The notes: generated by a model from the sequence alone, not told the origin. Shown: positions 7,940 through 17,091, counted from the first letter of the stretch. The stretch: DNA of 64,000 nt from Phycisphaerae bacterium (GCA_022072445.1 JAJVHV010000011.1:1-64000); one strand, 5' to 3'. Program-made: numbers and translations.

Positions 7940-8317
7940 ATGGGTATGGGGAAAGCCGCACTCGCAGGTCTGATAGTCCTTTGCCTCACCGGCTGCGCCG
8001 AGCGCCCGCCGGCCATCGTCCTCCGCGCCGCCGACGGCGACGCTCCGTGCCACCGGCGCGCGTGCCCCGCGCGCGTCCGATATGAGCCGCGCCGCAGCCG
8101 GCCCAACCTGGTTCTCGGGCCGACCGCCGAGCACGCCCGGATCGCCGCTCTCCTTGACGAGCGTGGCGCGCGGCGCGCCGTGATCAGCGGCTGGCGTCTC
8201 GAGGATTACCAGCAGTTCGACGAGCTGATCTACGACGACCAGTCCTTCTCCGACACGCTCGGCGGATATTTCTACCGCACTGGCCTGGGATACCGCCGCA
8301 GCGCCATCGTTCGCTGA
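7940..8317 (+). CDS. Small putative lipoprotein
   Basis: The predicted protein is 125 aa from ATG 7940; a second ATG at 7946 would remove two residues. MGMGKAALAGLIVLCLTGC is a clear lipoprotein signal, with Cys at about residue 19. The mature part has an Arg-rich segment (RVRYEPRRSRPNLVLGPT), then an acidic/aromatic segment ending GGYFYRTGLGYRRSAIVR. The family is not recognised. The gene follows the 25-bp repeats and precedes glgP by about 150 bases. Confidence 0.7.
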   Translation: MGMGKAALAGLIVLCLTGCAERPPAIVLRAADGDAPCHRRACPARVRYEPRRSRPNLVLGPTAEHARIAALLDERGARRAVISGWRLEDYQQFDELIYDDQSFSDTLGGYFYRTGLGYRRSAIVR

Positions 8318-8465
8318 CCGTGCGGCGCCGGCGCATCGACCTCCGCGCATTCCATTTGCCCGCTCTGCCGCCTACAGTGCCCCATCCCGGCGCCCCGATT
8401 GGCGGTGCGCGGCGGACGGGCCGCACGACGATTCGCCGGCGGCGTGAGAAATCGCGAGGACTGGC

Positions 8466-10646
8466 GTGCCGAAGCAATCACCAGCGGCCCCCCGACCAGC
8501 GCTCGTTCACGAGCTTCGCGTTCGGCTGACGAATCTCGCCAGCAACCTCTGGTGGACTTGGAACGGGCCAGCGCAGGCCCTTTTTGCTTCGCTCGATCCA
8601 CCGCTCTGGGACGCCCTGCATCACAGCCCGATCGCACTGCTCCGGCGCCTCGACGACCAGGCCCTCGCCGCGCCGGCCCGCGACCCGTCGTTCCTGGCGC
8701 GCCTCGCGGCGTGCGAAGCCGACCTGCACGCCTACCTGACGTCGCGGACCTGGTTTGCACGCACCTTTCGCGGCGACGACCGCCGCCTGTGCGTCGCATA
8801 CTTCTGCGCCGAGTTTGCCCTGCACGAGTCGCTCCCGCTCTACGCCGGCGGCCTCGGCGTTCTAGCCGGCGACCACGTCAAGTCGGCCTCGGACCTGGGC
8901 GTGCCGCTCGTCGGCGTCGGACTGCTCTATCGCAACGGCTACTACGTTCAGCGCTTCGCCGCCGACGGCTCGACGCACGTCGACTACCCGACGCACGACT
9001 GGTCGGACTGGCCGCTGGCCGACACCGGCCATCTGGTCAGCGTCCCGATCGGCCGACGGCTCCTTCGCGCCAAAGTCTGGAAGCTCTCGGTCGGCCGCGT
9101 CCCGCTCCTCCTGCTCGACGCCGACATTCCCCAGAACCGCCCCGCCGACCGCGCGCTCACGCATCAGCTCTACGGCGGCGACGAGCACACTCGCATCCAG
9201 CAGGAGCTGCTGCTGGGCGTCGGCGGCGTCCGCGCGGTGCGCTCGCTGGGAATCACGCCCAGCGTCTATCATCTGAACGAGGGTCACGCCGCGTTCTGCG
9301 GCCTCGAGCGGCTCCGCGAGTTCCGCGACGCCGGGGTCTCGCCGCTCGACGCCATCGTGCGGGTGCGCGCTTCCACGGCGTTCACGTCTCACACGCCCGT
9401 CCCCGCCGGCCACGACCGTTTTTCCCCCGGTCTGATGCGCCGCTACGTCGCGCCGCTGGCGCTCGAAGCACTGGGCAAGCTCGACAGCGCCCTGGCCCTC
9501 GGCCGTGAGCAGCCGACCGACCGCGGCGCGCCATTCTGCATGACCGTCCTGGCGCTATCCCTCGCGGGCCGGGCCAATGGCGTCTCGCGCATCCACGGCC
9601 GTGTCAGCCGCGAGATGTGGCGACACCTGCCCGACGTCGCCGGCGCCATCCAGCCGACGCGCATCGAGCACGTCACCAACGGCGTTCATCCGCAGACGTG
9701 GCTGGCCCCCGAGGCGCTCGCCCTCTATGAGCGCTACCTCAAGCCGCGCTGGGTCGGCGCCGCGCCCGACGACGACTGGTGGGCCAACGCCCACAGAATT
9801 CCACCCGTCGAGTTCTGGGCGCTGCGCAACGTGCTGCGCCGCCGGCTCGTCCATTTCGTCCGCCAGCGGCTCGGTGAGCAGCTCGGCCGACGGCGCGCGC
9901 CCGCCGCCGATCTCGCGGCCGCCCTCGAAGCGCTCGACGAGGACGCGCTGACGGTTGGCTTCGCTCGGCGTTTCGCGACGTATAAGCGCGCCACGCTCAT
10001 CTTCCGCGACCCGCGTCGCCTGGAGCGCATCCTGTGCGACGCCCGCCGGCCGGTCCAGTTCATTTTCGCCGGCAAGGCCCATCCGCGCGACCTGGCTGGA
10101 CAGGACTTCGCCCGCCGCGTCGTCGCTCAGGCCGCGTCGCGCCGTTTTCGCGGACGCGTCGTGGTGCTGGAGAACTACGACATGGAAGTCGGCCGGATGC
10201 TCACCTCTGGCTGCGACGTGTGGCTCAACAATCCCACCCCCCCACAGGAAGCCTCGGGCACTAGCGGCATGAAACCGCCGCTGCACGGCGGCCTGAACTG
10301 CTCGATTCTGGACGGCTGGTGGCCGGAGGCGTTCGACGGACGGAACGGCTGGGCGATCGACCGCCAACATCCGGCTTCTGTCCGTCGCGCCGCGTCCGGC
10401 CGCGGTGATGTGCGCAGTGGCTCGGTCGCCGCCAGCCGCAGCGACGCGAACGACGCCGCCGCGATTTACGAACTCCTCGAAAACCGGATTGCGCCGTTGT
10501 TCTACGCGCGCGATCGGGCGGGCGTCCCGCAGCGTTGGGTGAAGATGATGGTCGCGTCGATGAAGTCGATCTGCTGCCGCTTCAGCTCGCACCGCATGCT
10601 GGCCGAATACGTACGCCAGTCGTACCTGCCCCGCCCCGCGCCGTAG
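8466..10646 (+). CDS. glgP: Alpha-glucan phosphorylase (GT35)
   Basis: This cytoplasmic PLP enzyme releases glucose-1-phosphate from alpha-1,4-glucans such as glycogen. The predicted protein is 726 aa from GTG 8466, matching the short bacterial glucan phosphorylase subfamily with an N-terminal DUF3417 segment (NLASNLWWTWNG at residues 25-36). Further marks are CAEFALHESLPLYAGGLGVL (substrate domain), YHLNEGHAAFCGLERL, HTPVPAGHDRF and FARRFATYKRATLI. Near residue 600, EASGTSGMKPPLHGGLN contains the PLP-binding Lys. No other glycogen gene is adjacent, so it appears as a single transcription unit. The region from 10379 to 10460 (SVRRAASGRGDVRSGSVAAS) looks like a small family-atypical insert. 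Confidence 0.95.
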   Translation: MPKQSPAAPRPALVHELRVRLTNLASNLWWTWNGPAQALFASLDPPLWDALHHSPIALLRRLDDQALAAPARDPSFLARLAACEADLHAYLTSRTWFARTFRGDDRRLCVAYFCAEFALHESLPLYAGGLGVLAGDHVKSASDLGVPLVGVGLLYRNGYYVQRFAADGSTHVDYPTHDWSDWPLADTGHLVSVPIGRRLLRAKVWKLSVGRVPLLLLDADIPQNRPADRALTHQLYGGDEHTRIQQELLLGVGGVRAVRSLGITPSVYHLNEGHAAFCGLERLREFRDAGVSPLDAIVRVRASTAFTSHTPVPAGHDRFSPGLMRRYVAPLALEALGKLDSALALGREQPTDRGAPFCMTVLALSLAGRANGVSRIHGRVSREMWRHLPDVAGAIQPTRIEHVTNGVHPQTWLAPEALALYERYLKPRWVGAAPDDDWWANAHRIPPVEFWALRNVLRRRLVHFVRQRLGEQLGRRRAPAADLAAALEALDEDALTVGFARRFATYKRATLIFRDPRRLERILCDARRPVQFIFAGKAHPRDLAGQDFARRVVAQAASRRFRGRVVVLENYDMEVGRMLTSGCDVWLNNPTPPQEASGTSGMKPPLHGGLNCSILDGWWPEAFDGRNGWAIDRQHPASVRRAASGRGDVRSGSVAASRSDANDAAAIYELLENRIAPLFYARDRAGVPQRWVKMMVASMKSICCRFSSHRMLAEYVRQSYLPRPAP

Positions 10647-10676
10647 CGTCGGCCCTCTGTGGCCACGCGGAATAGC

Positions 10677-10764
10677 GAATGGCGCATAGCGAATAACGAG
10701 TTCAGCCGCGCGGCGACGAATTCCGCGGTCGCAGTTCAATTCGTTATTCTGAACTCGCCATTCG
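10677..10764. repeat. AT-rich interspersed inverted-repeat element, copy A
   Basis: The left arm around 10677-10706 contains ATAGCGAATAACGAGTTCAG. The right arm around 10737-10764 contains TTCGTTATTCTGAACTCGCC, an imperfect reverse complement. The element lies between the convergent ends of glgP and the ABC permease gene and is much AT-richer than its surroundings. Related sequences are at 21948-22023 and, as a half copy, at 55408-55436. Confidence 0.8.
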
Positions 10765-10775
10765 CAATTACCATC

Positions 10776-11594
10776 CTACACGGCCGGAATATCGCGCCGC
10801 GAAAAATGCCACAACCCCGCGCACCAGGCCGACGCACCCACGCCCAACAGCACCAGGCAGTCGCGCCACGGCCCCGCGCCCCCGCCTACGATCGGCAGCG
10901 CCCGGTAGTACCTGAGCAGGCCCAGATACGTCAGCGGCGCGATCGCGTCCCAGAATTGCGACAGCAGATTCAGGAGCAGCGAGACCAAGAGGATCGCCAG
11001 CACACCGCCGATCGCGACTCCCCGGCGCCGCGCGATCGCACCCAGCAGTGCCGCCAGACCGCAGACCGCCAGATACAGCGCCGCAAAGTTCACCGCCAGC
11101 GGCACGAAGCGCTCCAGCGCCACGGTCTCCGACAGCGGCCGAATCCGGATTCCCAGCCACAGCCCGGCCAGCGGTGCCGCGCACAGCGGCAGCCCGGCCA
11201 GCGCCCCTCCCAGCGTCCCGCCCGCGTACGCCGCCCCGCGCGACACCGGCAGCGTCAGAAGCAGCTCCGCGGTGCCGCGCTCAATCTCCGCCACCGTGAC
11301 CCGCGTCAGCGCCGCGATTGCCGCGCCGAACACGCAGACCAGCAGAATCGGATGCACGAACCCGATCGTCAGCAGCGCCGCCGGACCGATCTCCGCGCCC
11401 ATCTCCGCGCCCATGAACAGCCGCGCGAATCGTTGCAGTGCCGGCCGGGCCGCCCAGATGCCGGCGATCTCGCGTGAGAATGATTCGATCGCCCACACCA
11501 GGAGCGTCTCGAACACGATGATCGCAGAAAAGAGAATCGGCACGCTTGGAACACTGTCGCGCAGCGCCTTGCGGAAGATCGCCCCGTTGCTCAC
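10776..11594 (-). CDS. ABC transporter permease (ABC-2 type)
   Basis: The predicted protein is 272 aa from GTG 11594, which overlaps the TGA of the upstream ATPase gene (GTGA). About six hydrophobic segments are visible: near residues 20-38 (PILFSAIIVFETLLVWAI), 75-97 (LLTIGFVHPILLVCVFGAAI), 120-145, 160-185, 195-215 and 245-262. The sequence EIERGTAELLLTLPVSR resembles the cytoplasmic coupling segment of NatB/ABC-2 permeases that follows the second transmembrane helix. With the ATPase it would form a heteromeric or homodimeric exporter. The substrate is unknown. Confidence 0.85.
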   Translation of the reverse strand: MSNGAIFRKALRDSVPSVPILFSAIIVFETLLVWAIESFSREIAGIWAARPALQRFARLFMGAEMGAEIGPAALLTIGFVHPILLVCVFGAAIAALTRVTVAEIERGTAELLLTLPVSRGAAYAGGTLGGALAGLPLCAAPLAGLWLGIRIRPLSETVALERFVPLAVNFAALYLAVCGLAALLGAIARRRGVAIGGVLAILLVSLLLNLLSQFWDAIAPLTYLGLLRYYRALPIVGGGAGPWRDCLVLLGVGASAWCAGLWHFSRRDIPAV

Positions 11595-12481
11595 GCCGCT
11601 TCCCCGCCCTGCTCCGCGTAGTACGCCAGAAAGAGGTCTTCCAGCTCCGGCGGCGAAATGACGACGTCGAGCGCTCCACGCGACGCCAGCCACGCCACGA
11701 GCGGACCGACGCTGCCGCGCCAGGTCCCCTCCAGCCGTCCACCTCGCGCCGCACGCAGCGTCAACCCGTCCGGCGGATCGACCGCCGCGCCCGCGGGCAG
11801 CAGCGCCTCCACCCGCCGCAGCGACTTGCCGCGCAGCGCCTCGACCCGCTCTTGCGCGACCAGCCGGCCGCCGCGGAGGATGCCGACGTGATCGCATAGC
11901 TCGTCGACCTCGCTCAGCGTGTGGCTCGAAAACACCACGGTGCGGCCCTGTTCCGAAACTCGGCGCAGCTCGTCAAACAGTGCGTGCCGGACGAGCGGGT
12001 CGAGCCCGGTGGTCGGTTCATCGAGGATCAGCAGCTCCGGCTCGTGCATCAGGGCCGCGATCAGCCCGAGCTTTTGTTTCATGCCGCGCGAATAGGCCCT
12101 CACGCGGCGGTCCAGCGCCAGTCCGAAAACCTCGGCCAGCCGTGAGACCTCGCGCGACGTGTCTCGCCGCCGCGCCGCGGCAAAGTAACGAAGCGTTTGC
12201 GAGCCGGTCATGCCGTCGTACAGCCGTAGCTCCCCCGGCAGGTATCCCACTCGGCCACGAAGGGCGGCGCCGTCGCGCCAGGCGTCTCCGCCGAGGGCGC
12301 GTGCGGTGCCGGAGGTGGCCCGCAGGAGTCCGAGCAGAATGCGGATGGTGGTGCTCTTCCCGGAGCCGTTGGGACCTAGAAACCCGTATCGTGCGCCCTC
12401 CGGCACCACGAGATGCACGTCCCGCAGCGCCTCGAATCGCCCGTAGCGCTTGCACAACCCCGCGGTCTCCACTGCGTTCAT
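11591..12481 (-). CDS. ABC transporter ATP-binding protein
   Basis: The predicted protein is 296 aa. Walker A is FLGPNGSGKST at residues 34-44; a Q-loop region lies near residue 81 (YLPGELRLYDGMTG). The signature is degenerate at 130-138 (YSRGMKQKL), as is usual for NatA/CcmA-type exporters. Walker B with D-loop is LLILDEPTTGLDP at 150-162, and the H-loop lies in VVFSSHTLSE. The C-terminal 80 residues form the extra regulatory region typical of ABC-2 ATPases. It is coupled by a 4-base overlap to the permease gene. The transported compound cannot be told from sequence. Confidence 0.95.
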   Translation of the reverse strand: MNAVETAGLCKRYGRFEALRDVHLVVPEGARYGFLGPNGSGKSTTIRILLGLLRATSGTARALGGDAWRDGAALRGRVGYLPGELRLYDGMTGSQTLRYFAAARRRDTSREVSRLAEVFGLALDRRVRAYSRGMKQKLGLIAALMHEPELLILDEPTTGLDPLVRHALFDELRRVSEQGRTVVFSSHTLSEVDELCDHVGILRGGRLVAQERVEALRGKSLRRVEALLPAGAAVDPPDGLTLRAARGGRLEGTWRGSVGPLVAWLASRGALDVVISPPELEDLFLAYYAEQGGEAA

Positions 12482-12578
12482 GGCCAGCCATTACACGTGC
12501 CGAGCGAAGCGTGCACAAGGAGCCGCGAATTCGGCCTCATTCCGATAACGACAATTCGTCGCCAATTGTCGTTTTTGC

Positions 12579-12607
12579 TTGACCGTGCGCGGTATAGGTG
12601 CGAGAAT
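12579..12607 (+). promoter_or_regulatory. Putative sigma70-type promoter for the exported propeller gene
   Basis: TTGACC (12579-12584) and GAGAAT (12602-12607) are separated by 17 bases, about 118 bases upstream of the ATG at 12725. The -35 matches consensus at five of six positions, the -10 at four of six. It lies in a locally AT-rich patch between divergent genes. Confidence 0.35.
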
Positions 12608-12724
12608 ATCCGCCTGGAGGAGTTTGGGCGGCGACATCCCGTCGGCTCACGCCCAGGTACACGAAGCAATCGCGCGAATACTACGCGCGCCGTGCCGCGG
12701 CGACAAACGCGGCGGGAGGGAAGA

Positions 12725-14893
12725 ATGAACCGGCTCATCGCAACATTGGCTTTCTCGTCCGTGCTCGCTGCCGCTGCACTGGCGCAGGATTTCGAAAGCG
12801 GCGACGTATTCGCAGCGACTGCGAACGGCGAGTACAAGCACTACGACCCGGCCGGGAACTTTCTGCAAATCCTGTCGACCGGTCTGGGTGGGTACACGAC
12901 CGGCATGGCGACGGACGCGTCCGGGAATCTGTACGGCACAAATTTCAGTGCCGGCAACATCTCGCGCTTCACCGGACCTCCGGCCCCGCACAATCACTCG
13001 ATCTGGGCGTCGCCCGGCGGCACTCCCGAATCCATTGTCTTTGACGGCTCGGGTAACGCCTTCGTGGGCAATGCCAGCCAGAGCGTGATCCGCAAGTATG
13101 ATCCGGCAGGCAACGAGCTGGCGGCCTACCCGGTGCAGATCGAGGCCCGCGGCACGGACTGGGTCGATCTGGCCTCCGACCAGTGCACGATCTTCTACAC
13201 GTCCGAAGGCCGCCGTGTCATGCGGTACAACACCTGCACCATGACGCAGCTCGCCGACTTCAACGCCAACCCGCTGCCCGGCTCGGTCGCCTACGCGTTG
13301 CGCATCATGCCCGACGGCGGAGTCCTCGTCGCCGACACGCAAGTCATCGTGCGGCTCGACAACGCCGGCAATGTCGTCACGACCTATGACGTCGCGGGTG
13401 AGGACCAGTGGTTCGCCCTCAACCTCGACCCCGACGGAACCTCCTTCTGGAGCGGTTCCTTCGACAACGACCGCTTCTTCAAGTTCGACATCGCCACCGG
13501 AAACGTCCTCATCGGCCCGATTCAGGCCTCGACGGGCGGCTTCCTTTTCGGGCTCTCGGTCTACGGCGAGCGCACCGCCGGCCGCGAAATCTGCGACAAC
13601 GACCTGGATGACGACGGCGACGGGTTCGTCGACTGCGACGATCCCGATTGCGCCACCTTCCCCGGTTGCCAGGGTCCTCCCGGCCACGCCGGCCGCGGCC
13701 ATTTCGGCAAGAAGGGCAGCGTCCTGATTCTGCCCAAGATCGAAGTGCATTGGGCCGACCTCGACGGCAGCGGCGACATCGACGTGAGCGAAGTCGTTCG
13801 CGATACGTTCGTCCAGCTCGAGAACGACGGCCCCAGCCAGATTCAGGTCAAGATGTACTTCATCCAGGGCGACCCGCCGATCGACAACGGCGTCGAATTC
13901 GAGCCCGGCTGCATCAAGATCGACTTTACCGGCATCCTCACCGCCGAACAGCCCGCCTATTGGTCGGCCTTCAGCGGTGCGCCGGGCATCGGTGTTCCCG
14001 CGTCGCCGCTGAACCGCTGGGACGAGCTCGATCCGGGCACGCCGCCCGGTCGCGCCGACCCGAACGGCTCGGATCGTCGCGTGCTCCGCGGCTACATCAT
14101 CATCTACGCCTGCAACGTGGATGAGCTGCCGATCCGCTACAACCGGCTGAGCGCCTCGGCCACGATCATCGACTACCTGGAAGTCGCGGGCAGCGAATAC
14201 AACGCCTACGCCTTCGCGGCCGGCACCGGCGTTGAAGAGGGTCAGGTCGTCAACGACAAGTACGAGCTGAACTTCGACGGGATCGAATTTGACAAGGCCC
14301 CCGGCAAGCTGCTGCTGGAGTTCTACGCTGATTCGACCGCGCAACTGGCCAACACCGCCCTGACCGGCAGTCAGTCGGTCGTCACCACGGTCGACACCGA
14401 GCTGACGCTCGTGCCGCTGAACGCCGACCTGCACGACTGCATCCCGACGACCACGCTGGCCGAATACGTCCTGCACGATCAGAACGAGAACCGCCGCAGC
14501 TTCACCAGCACGCACTGCATCACCTGCTGGTCGTCGCTGTGGCTCGATCAGATTCACCCGATCTTCACGCGTTTCTTCCTGCAGCAGGACAAGGGCAAGG
14601 CCCGCATCGACAGCAAGGCCGGCATCACGTTCTGCGACACTGAGTTCGACGAGACCACCACCGCCACCTCGCTGCTGGGCGTCGCCATTCGCCGGCTCGA
14701 CTTTGCCGGTGTCGGCGTCGCGCATGCCGGCTCGTCGCTCGTCATCCAGGAAGAGGAAGTCGGCTCGATCCTGCTCGGCCCGACCTCCGGCGGCGGTGAA
14801 ATCCACGACGGCGGCAAGGACGTGAAACAGTCGGGCTTCGACCCGTCGATCACGCCCGCCAGCCCCAAGGCGTTCAAGCTCAAGCGCAAGTAG
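12725..14893 (+). CDS. Exported beta-propeller protein with a shared C-terminal domain
   Basis: The predicted protein is 722 aa. ATG 12725 starts a signal peptide (MNRLIATLAFSSVLAAAALA) cleaved near AQ. Residues about 25-285 form an NHL/SMP-30-like propeller (GMATDASGNLYGTNF, SIVFDGSGNAFVGNA, ALRIMPDGGVLVADT). Residues about 288-312 carry an Asp-rich calcium-type motif CDNDLDDDGDGFVDCDDPDC. From about residue 320 starts a 400-residue domain (RGHFGKKGSVLILPKIEV) also present in the next large gene. It contains several Cys (for example HCITCWSSLW) and an internal LDGSGDIDVSEVVRDTF EF-hand-like loop. I do not recognise this domain. The tail is basic (SPKAFKLKRK). Confidence 0.88.
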   Translation: MNRLIATLAFSSVLAAAALAQDFESGDVFAATANGEYKHYDPAGNFLQILSTGLGGYTTGMATDASGNLYGTNFSAGNISRFTGPPAPHNHSIWASPGGTPESIVFDGSGNAFVGNASQSVIRKYDPAGNELAAYPVQIEARGTDWVDLASDQCTIFYTSEGRRVMRYNTCTMTQLADFNANPLPGSVAYALRIMPDGGVLVADTQVIVRLDNAGNVVTTYDVAGEDQWFALNLDPDGTSFWSGSFDNDRFFKFDIATGNVLIGPIQASTGGFLFGLSVYGERTAGREICDNDLDDDGDGFVDCDDPDCATFPGCQGPPGHAGRGHFGKKGSVLILPKIEVHWADLDGSGDIDVSEVVRDTFVQLENDGPSQIQVKMYFIQGDPPIDNGVEFEPGCIKIDFTGILTAEQPAYWSAFSGAPGIGVPASPLNRWDELDPGTPPGRADPNGSDRRVLRGYIIIYACNVDELPIRYNRLSASATIIDYLEVAGSEYNAYAFAAGTGVEEGQVVNDKYELNFDGIEFDKAPGKLLLEFYADSTAQLANTALTGSQSVVTTVDTELTLVPLNADLHDCIPTTTLAEYVLHDQNENRRSFTSTHCITCWSSLWLDQIHPIFTRFFLQQDKGKARIDSKAGITFCDTEFDETTTATSLLGVAIRRLDFAGVGVAHAGSSLVIQEEEVGSILLGPTSGGGEIHDGGKDVKQSGFDPSITPASPKAFKLKRK

Positions 14894-14908
14894 GAGCGCC
14901 TATCCAGA

Positions 14909-14928
14909 CCCCGCACGCGAGTGCGGGG
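14909..14928. terminator. GC hairpin with tetraloop, possible terminator
   Basis: Arms CCCCGCAC and GTGCGGGG pair perfectly around the tetraloop GCGA, 16 bases after the stop of the propeller gene. There is no T tract, so intrinsic termination is uncertain. It has the same form as the hairpins at 14933-14960 and 33396-33550. Confidence 0.45.
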
Positions 14929-14932
14929 CGGC

Positions 14933-14960
14933 AGAACCCACCACGCGCGTGGTGGGTTCT
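14933..14960. repeat. 28-bp perfect palindrome
   Basis: Arms AGAACCCACCAC and GTGGTGGGTTCT (12 bp each) flank the tetraloop GCGC. It follows the hairpin at 14909-14928 by 4 bases. Perfect symmetry suggests an RNA hairpin acting in both directions, or a member of a palindromic repeat family. Confidence 0.75.
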
Positions 14961-15077
14961 GTCAGCGGTTCCAGGTAGTTTCGCAGGTCACGGATCGACC
15001 TGACATCGAAGTCAAACAGGGCGGCGGCCCGGATACGCGAGCCACCGGGGCACGAAGGACACGAAGGAGAGGATTGG

Positions 15078-16973
15078 ATGAAGGCCATTTTGCTGCGCGC
15101 GGCGATTCTCGCCGCAATCGCGGTGCCCGCCCTCGCGGGCGGACCGGTTGTCTTGATGGGTATTGACGCGGAGGATGGCGGCGTGGGCGGCCATGGACCC
15201 ATCAGCGTTTACGTCGACGTGGTGAACAGCATTCTCTCGACCGCCAGCAACGGTGGCGCGGGGATTCTGGTGCTGGGCGGCGGCAAGGACAATGTCACTC
15301 CCGATCACGTCACCGAATTCTGGGACGAGATCGCCAGCCAGACCGGCGTTCCGGTCACCTATGCCAACGGAATCGAGCTCCTCAACCAGTCGTTCAACGG
15401 CTTCAAGATGCTCGCCGTCGTCAGCGACGAGAATGAAACCTCCAGCGGCGGCCTCACCCAAGCCGAAAACGACACGCTCGGCTCGCGCTTTCAGGATTTT
15501 GCCGCGTTCGTCAACAACGGTGGCGGGCTCTTGGGCTTCAGCTCCAACTTCCCGAACCCCGTGCCTTATCTCGACGCACTCGGTGCGTTCACCGTCGAGA
15601 CCAATCTGGATTACGACGACATCACGCCCACGGCCGAGGGTCTTGCCATCGGCATCACCGACGACCTCGACGTCTGCTGCTGGCACAACCACTACCTGAC
15701 GTTTCCCGACTTCCTGAAGGTTCTGGCGGTTGATGCGACCGGCGGAGGCGAAGGTCCGGAGGTTGCGGCCGCCATCGGCGGTCAAGACGTCACGGTTTCG
15801 GTCGCCGGCCGCGGCCACTTTGGCAAGAAGGGCAGCGTCCTGATTCTGCCGAAGGTCGAAGTGCAGTGGGCGGATCAGAACGGCGACGGCGTGGTTGACA
15901 TTACCGAAGTCGTGCGCGACACGATCATCCAGCTCGAGAACGACGGTCCGCTCCAGGTTCGCGTCAAGATGTACTTCATCCAGGGCGACCCGCAGATTCT
16001 CGACGGCAACGGGGTCGAGCTCGAACCGGGCTGCATCAAGATCAACTTCACCGGCACGCTCACGCCCGAACAGCCCGCGTTCTGGTCGGCCTACAGTGGC
16101 GCACCCGGCATCGGCGTCCCGAACTCTCCGCTGAATCGCTGGGACGAGCTCGACCCGAGCGATCCGCCCGGCCGGGCCGATCCCAATGGCTCCGACCGTC
16201 GCGTGCTCCGCGGTTACATCATCATCTTCGCGGTAGACGCGGCCGAGTGCGCGATCCGCTACAACCGGCTGTCGGCTTCGGCGACGATCATCGACTACGA
16301 GGAAGTCGCCGCCAGCGAATACAACGCCTACGCCTTCGCGGCTGGCACCGGCGTGAAGGAAGGCGAGGTCGTCAACTGCAAGGGCGAGCTGAACTTCGAC
16401 GGGATCGAATTTGACAAGGCCCCCGGCAAGCTGCTGCTGGAGTTCTACGCTGATTCGACCGCGCAACTGGCCAACACCGCCCTGACCGGCAGTCAGTCGG
16501 TCGTCACGACGGTCGACACCGAGCTGACGCTCGTGCCGCTGAACGCCGACCTGCACGACTGCATCCCGACGACCACGCTGGCCGAATACGTCCTGCACGA
16601 TCAGAACGAGAACCGCCGCAGCTTCACCAGCACGCACTGCATCACCTGCTGGTCGTCGCTGTGGCTCGATCAGATTCACCCGATCTTCACGCGTTTCTTC
16701 CTGCAGCAGGACAAGGGCAAGGCCCGCATCGACAGCAAGGCCGGCATCACGTTCTGCGACACTGAGTTCGACGAGACCACCACCGCCACCTCGCTGCTGG
16801 GCGTCGCGATCAAACGCCTGACGTGGGACGGCGGCGGCGTGGCCTACGCCGGCTCTTCGCTCGTGATCCAGGAAGAGGAGGAAGGTTACATCTGGTATGA
16901 ACCGGCCTCCGGCGGCGGAGAGGTTCACGACGGCAGTGACAAGGGCGACCGGCTCAACCGCAATCGCCCGTAA
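15078..16973 (+). CDS. Exported protein sharing the C-terminal domain of the upstream gene
   Basis: The predicted protein is 631 aa from ATG 15078, with a signal peptide (LLRAAILAAIAVPALAGG). Residues about 40-240 form an alpha/beta region (AGILVLGGGKDNVTPDHVTE, FVNNGGGLLGFSSNFPNPVP) that recalls glutamine-amidotransferase/ThuA-like flavodoxin folds. From about residue 245 it has the same RGHFGKKGSVLILPK domain as the gene at 12725. The two domains are roughly 75-80% alike overall by eye, but the stretch 16385-16807 is identical to 14263-14685 except for one base. The two proteins thus have different N-terminal modules on a common C-terminal domain, which may be a cell-surface or complex-forming module. 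Confidence 0.88.
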   Translation: MKAILLRAAILAAIAVPALAGGPVVLMGIDAEDGGVGGHGPISVYVDVVNSILSTASNGGAGILVLGGGKDNVTPDHVTEFWDEIASQTGVPVTYANGIELLNQSFNGFKMLAVVSDENETSSGGLTQAENDTLGSRFQDFAAFVNNGGGLLGFSSNFPNPVPYLDALGAFTVETNLDYDDITPTAEGLAIGITDDLDVCCWHNHYLTFPDFLKVLAVDATGGGEGPEVAAAIGGQDVTVSVAGRGHFGKKGSVLILPKVEVQWADQNGDGVVDITEVVRDTIIQLENDGPLQVRVKMYFIQGDPQILDGNGVELEPGCIKINFTGTLTPEQPAFWSAYSGAPGIGVPNSPLNRWDELDPSDPPGRADPNGSDRRVLRGYIIIFAVDAAECAIRYNRLSASATIIDYEEVAASEYNAYAFAAGTGVKEGEVVNCKGELNFDGIEFDKAPGKLLLEFYADSTAQLANTALTGSQSVVTTVDTELTLVPLNADLHDCIPTTTLAEYVLHDQNENRRSFTSTHCITCWSSLWLDQIHPIFTRFFLQQDKGKARIDSKAGITFCDTEFDETTTATSLLGVAIKRLTWDGGGVAYAGSSLVIQEEEEGYIWYEPASGGGEVHDGSDKGDRLNRNRP

Positions 16974-17059
16974 CAAGCGATGGGCCCGGCCCAGCCCTCG
17001 CGGGGCACGTGGCCGGCGATGTGAGCCGCCCGGCGAGCGCCGGCGCGCAACTCAAGACG

Positions 17060-17091
17060 ACGCCCGCGGTCGAACCGGCCGCGGGCGTTTC
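17060..17091 (+). terminator. Rho-independent terminator
   Basis: Arms CGCCCGCGG (17061-17069) and CCGCGGGCG (17079-17087), extended by an A-T pair, are followed by TTTCC. It lies about 90 bases downstream of the stop at 16973 and faces the convergent WD40 gene. Confidence 0.75.

Noticed and set aside
10659-11477. 272-codon plus-strand open frame over the ABC permease region
   Set aside because: It starts in the AT-rich repeat and is antisense to the permease, with Arg/Gln/His-rich low-complexity translation.
12647-16976. Long minus-strand open frames (719 and 654 codons) opposite the two exported proteins
   Set aside because: Both mirror the shared domain and repeat the same antisense text in both genes. 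They result from GC-rich codon use, not from genes.
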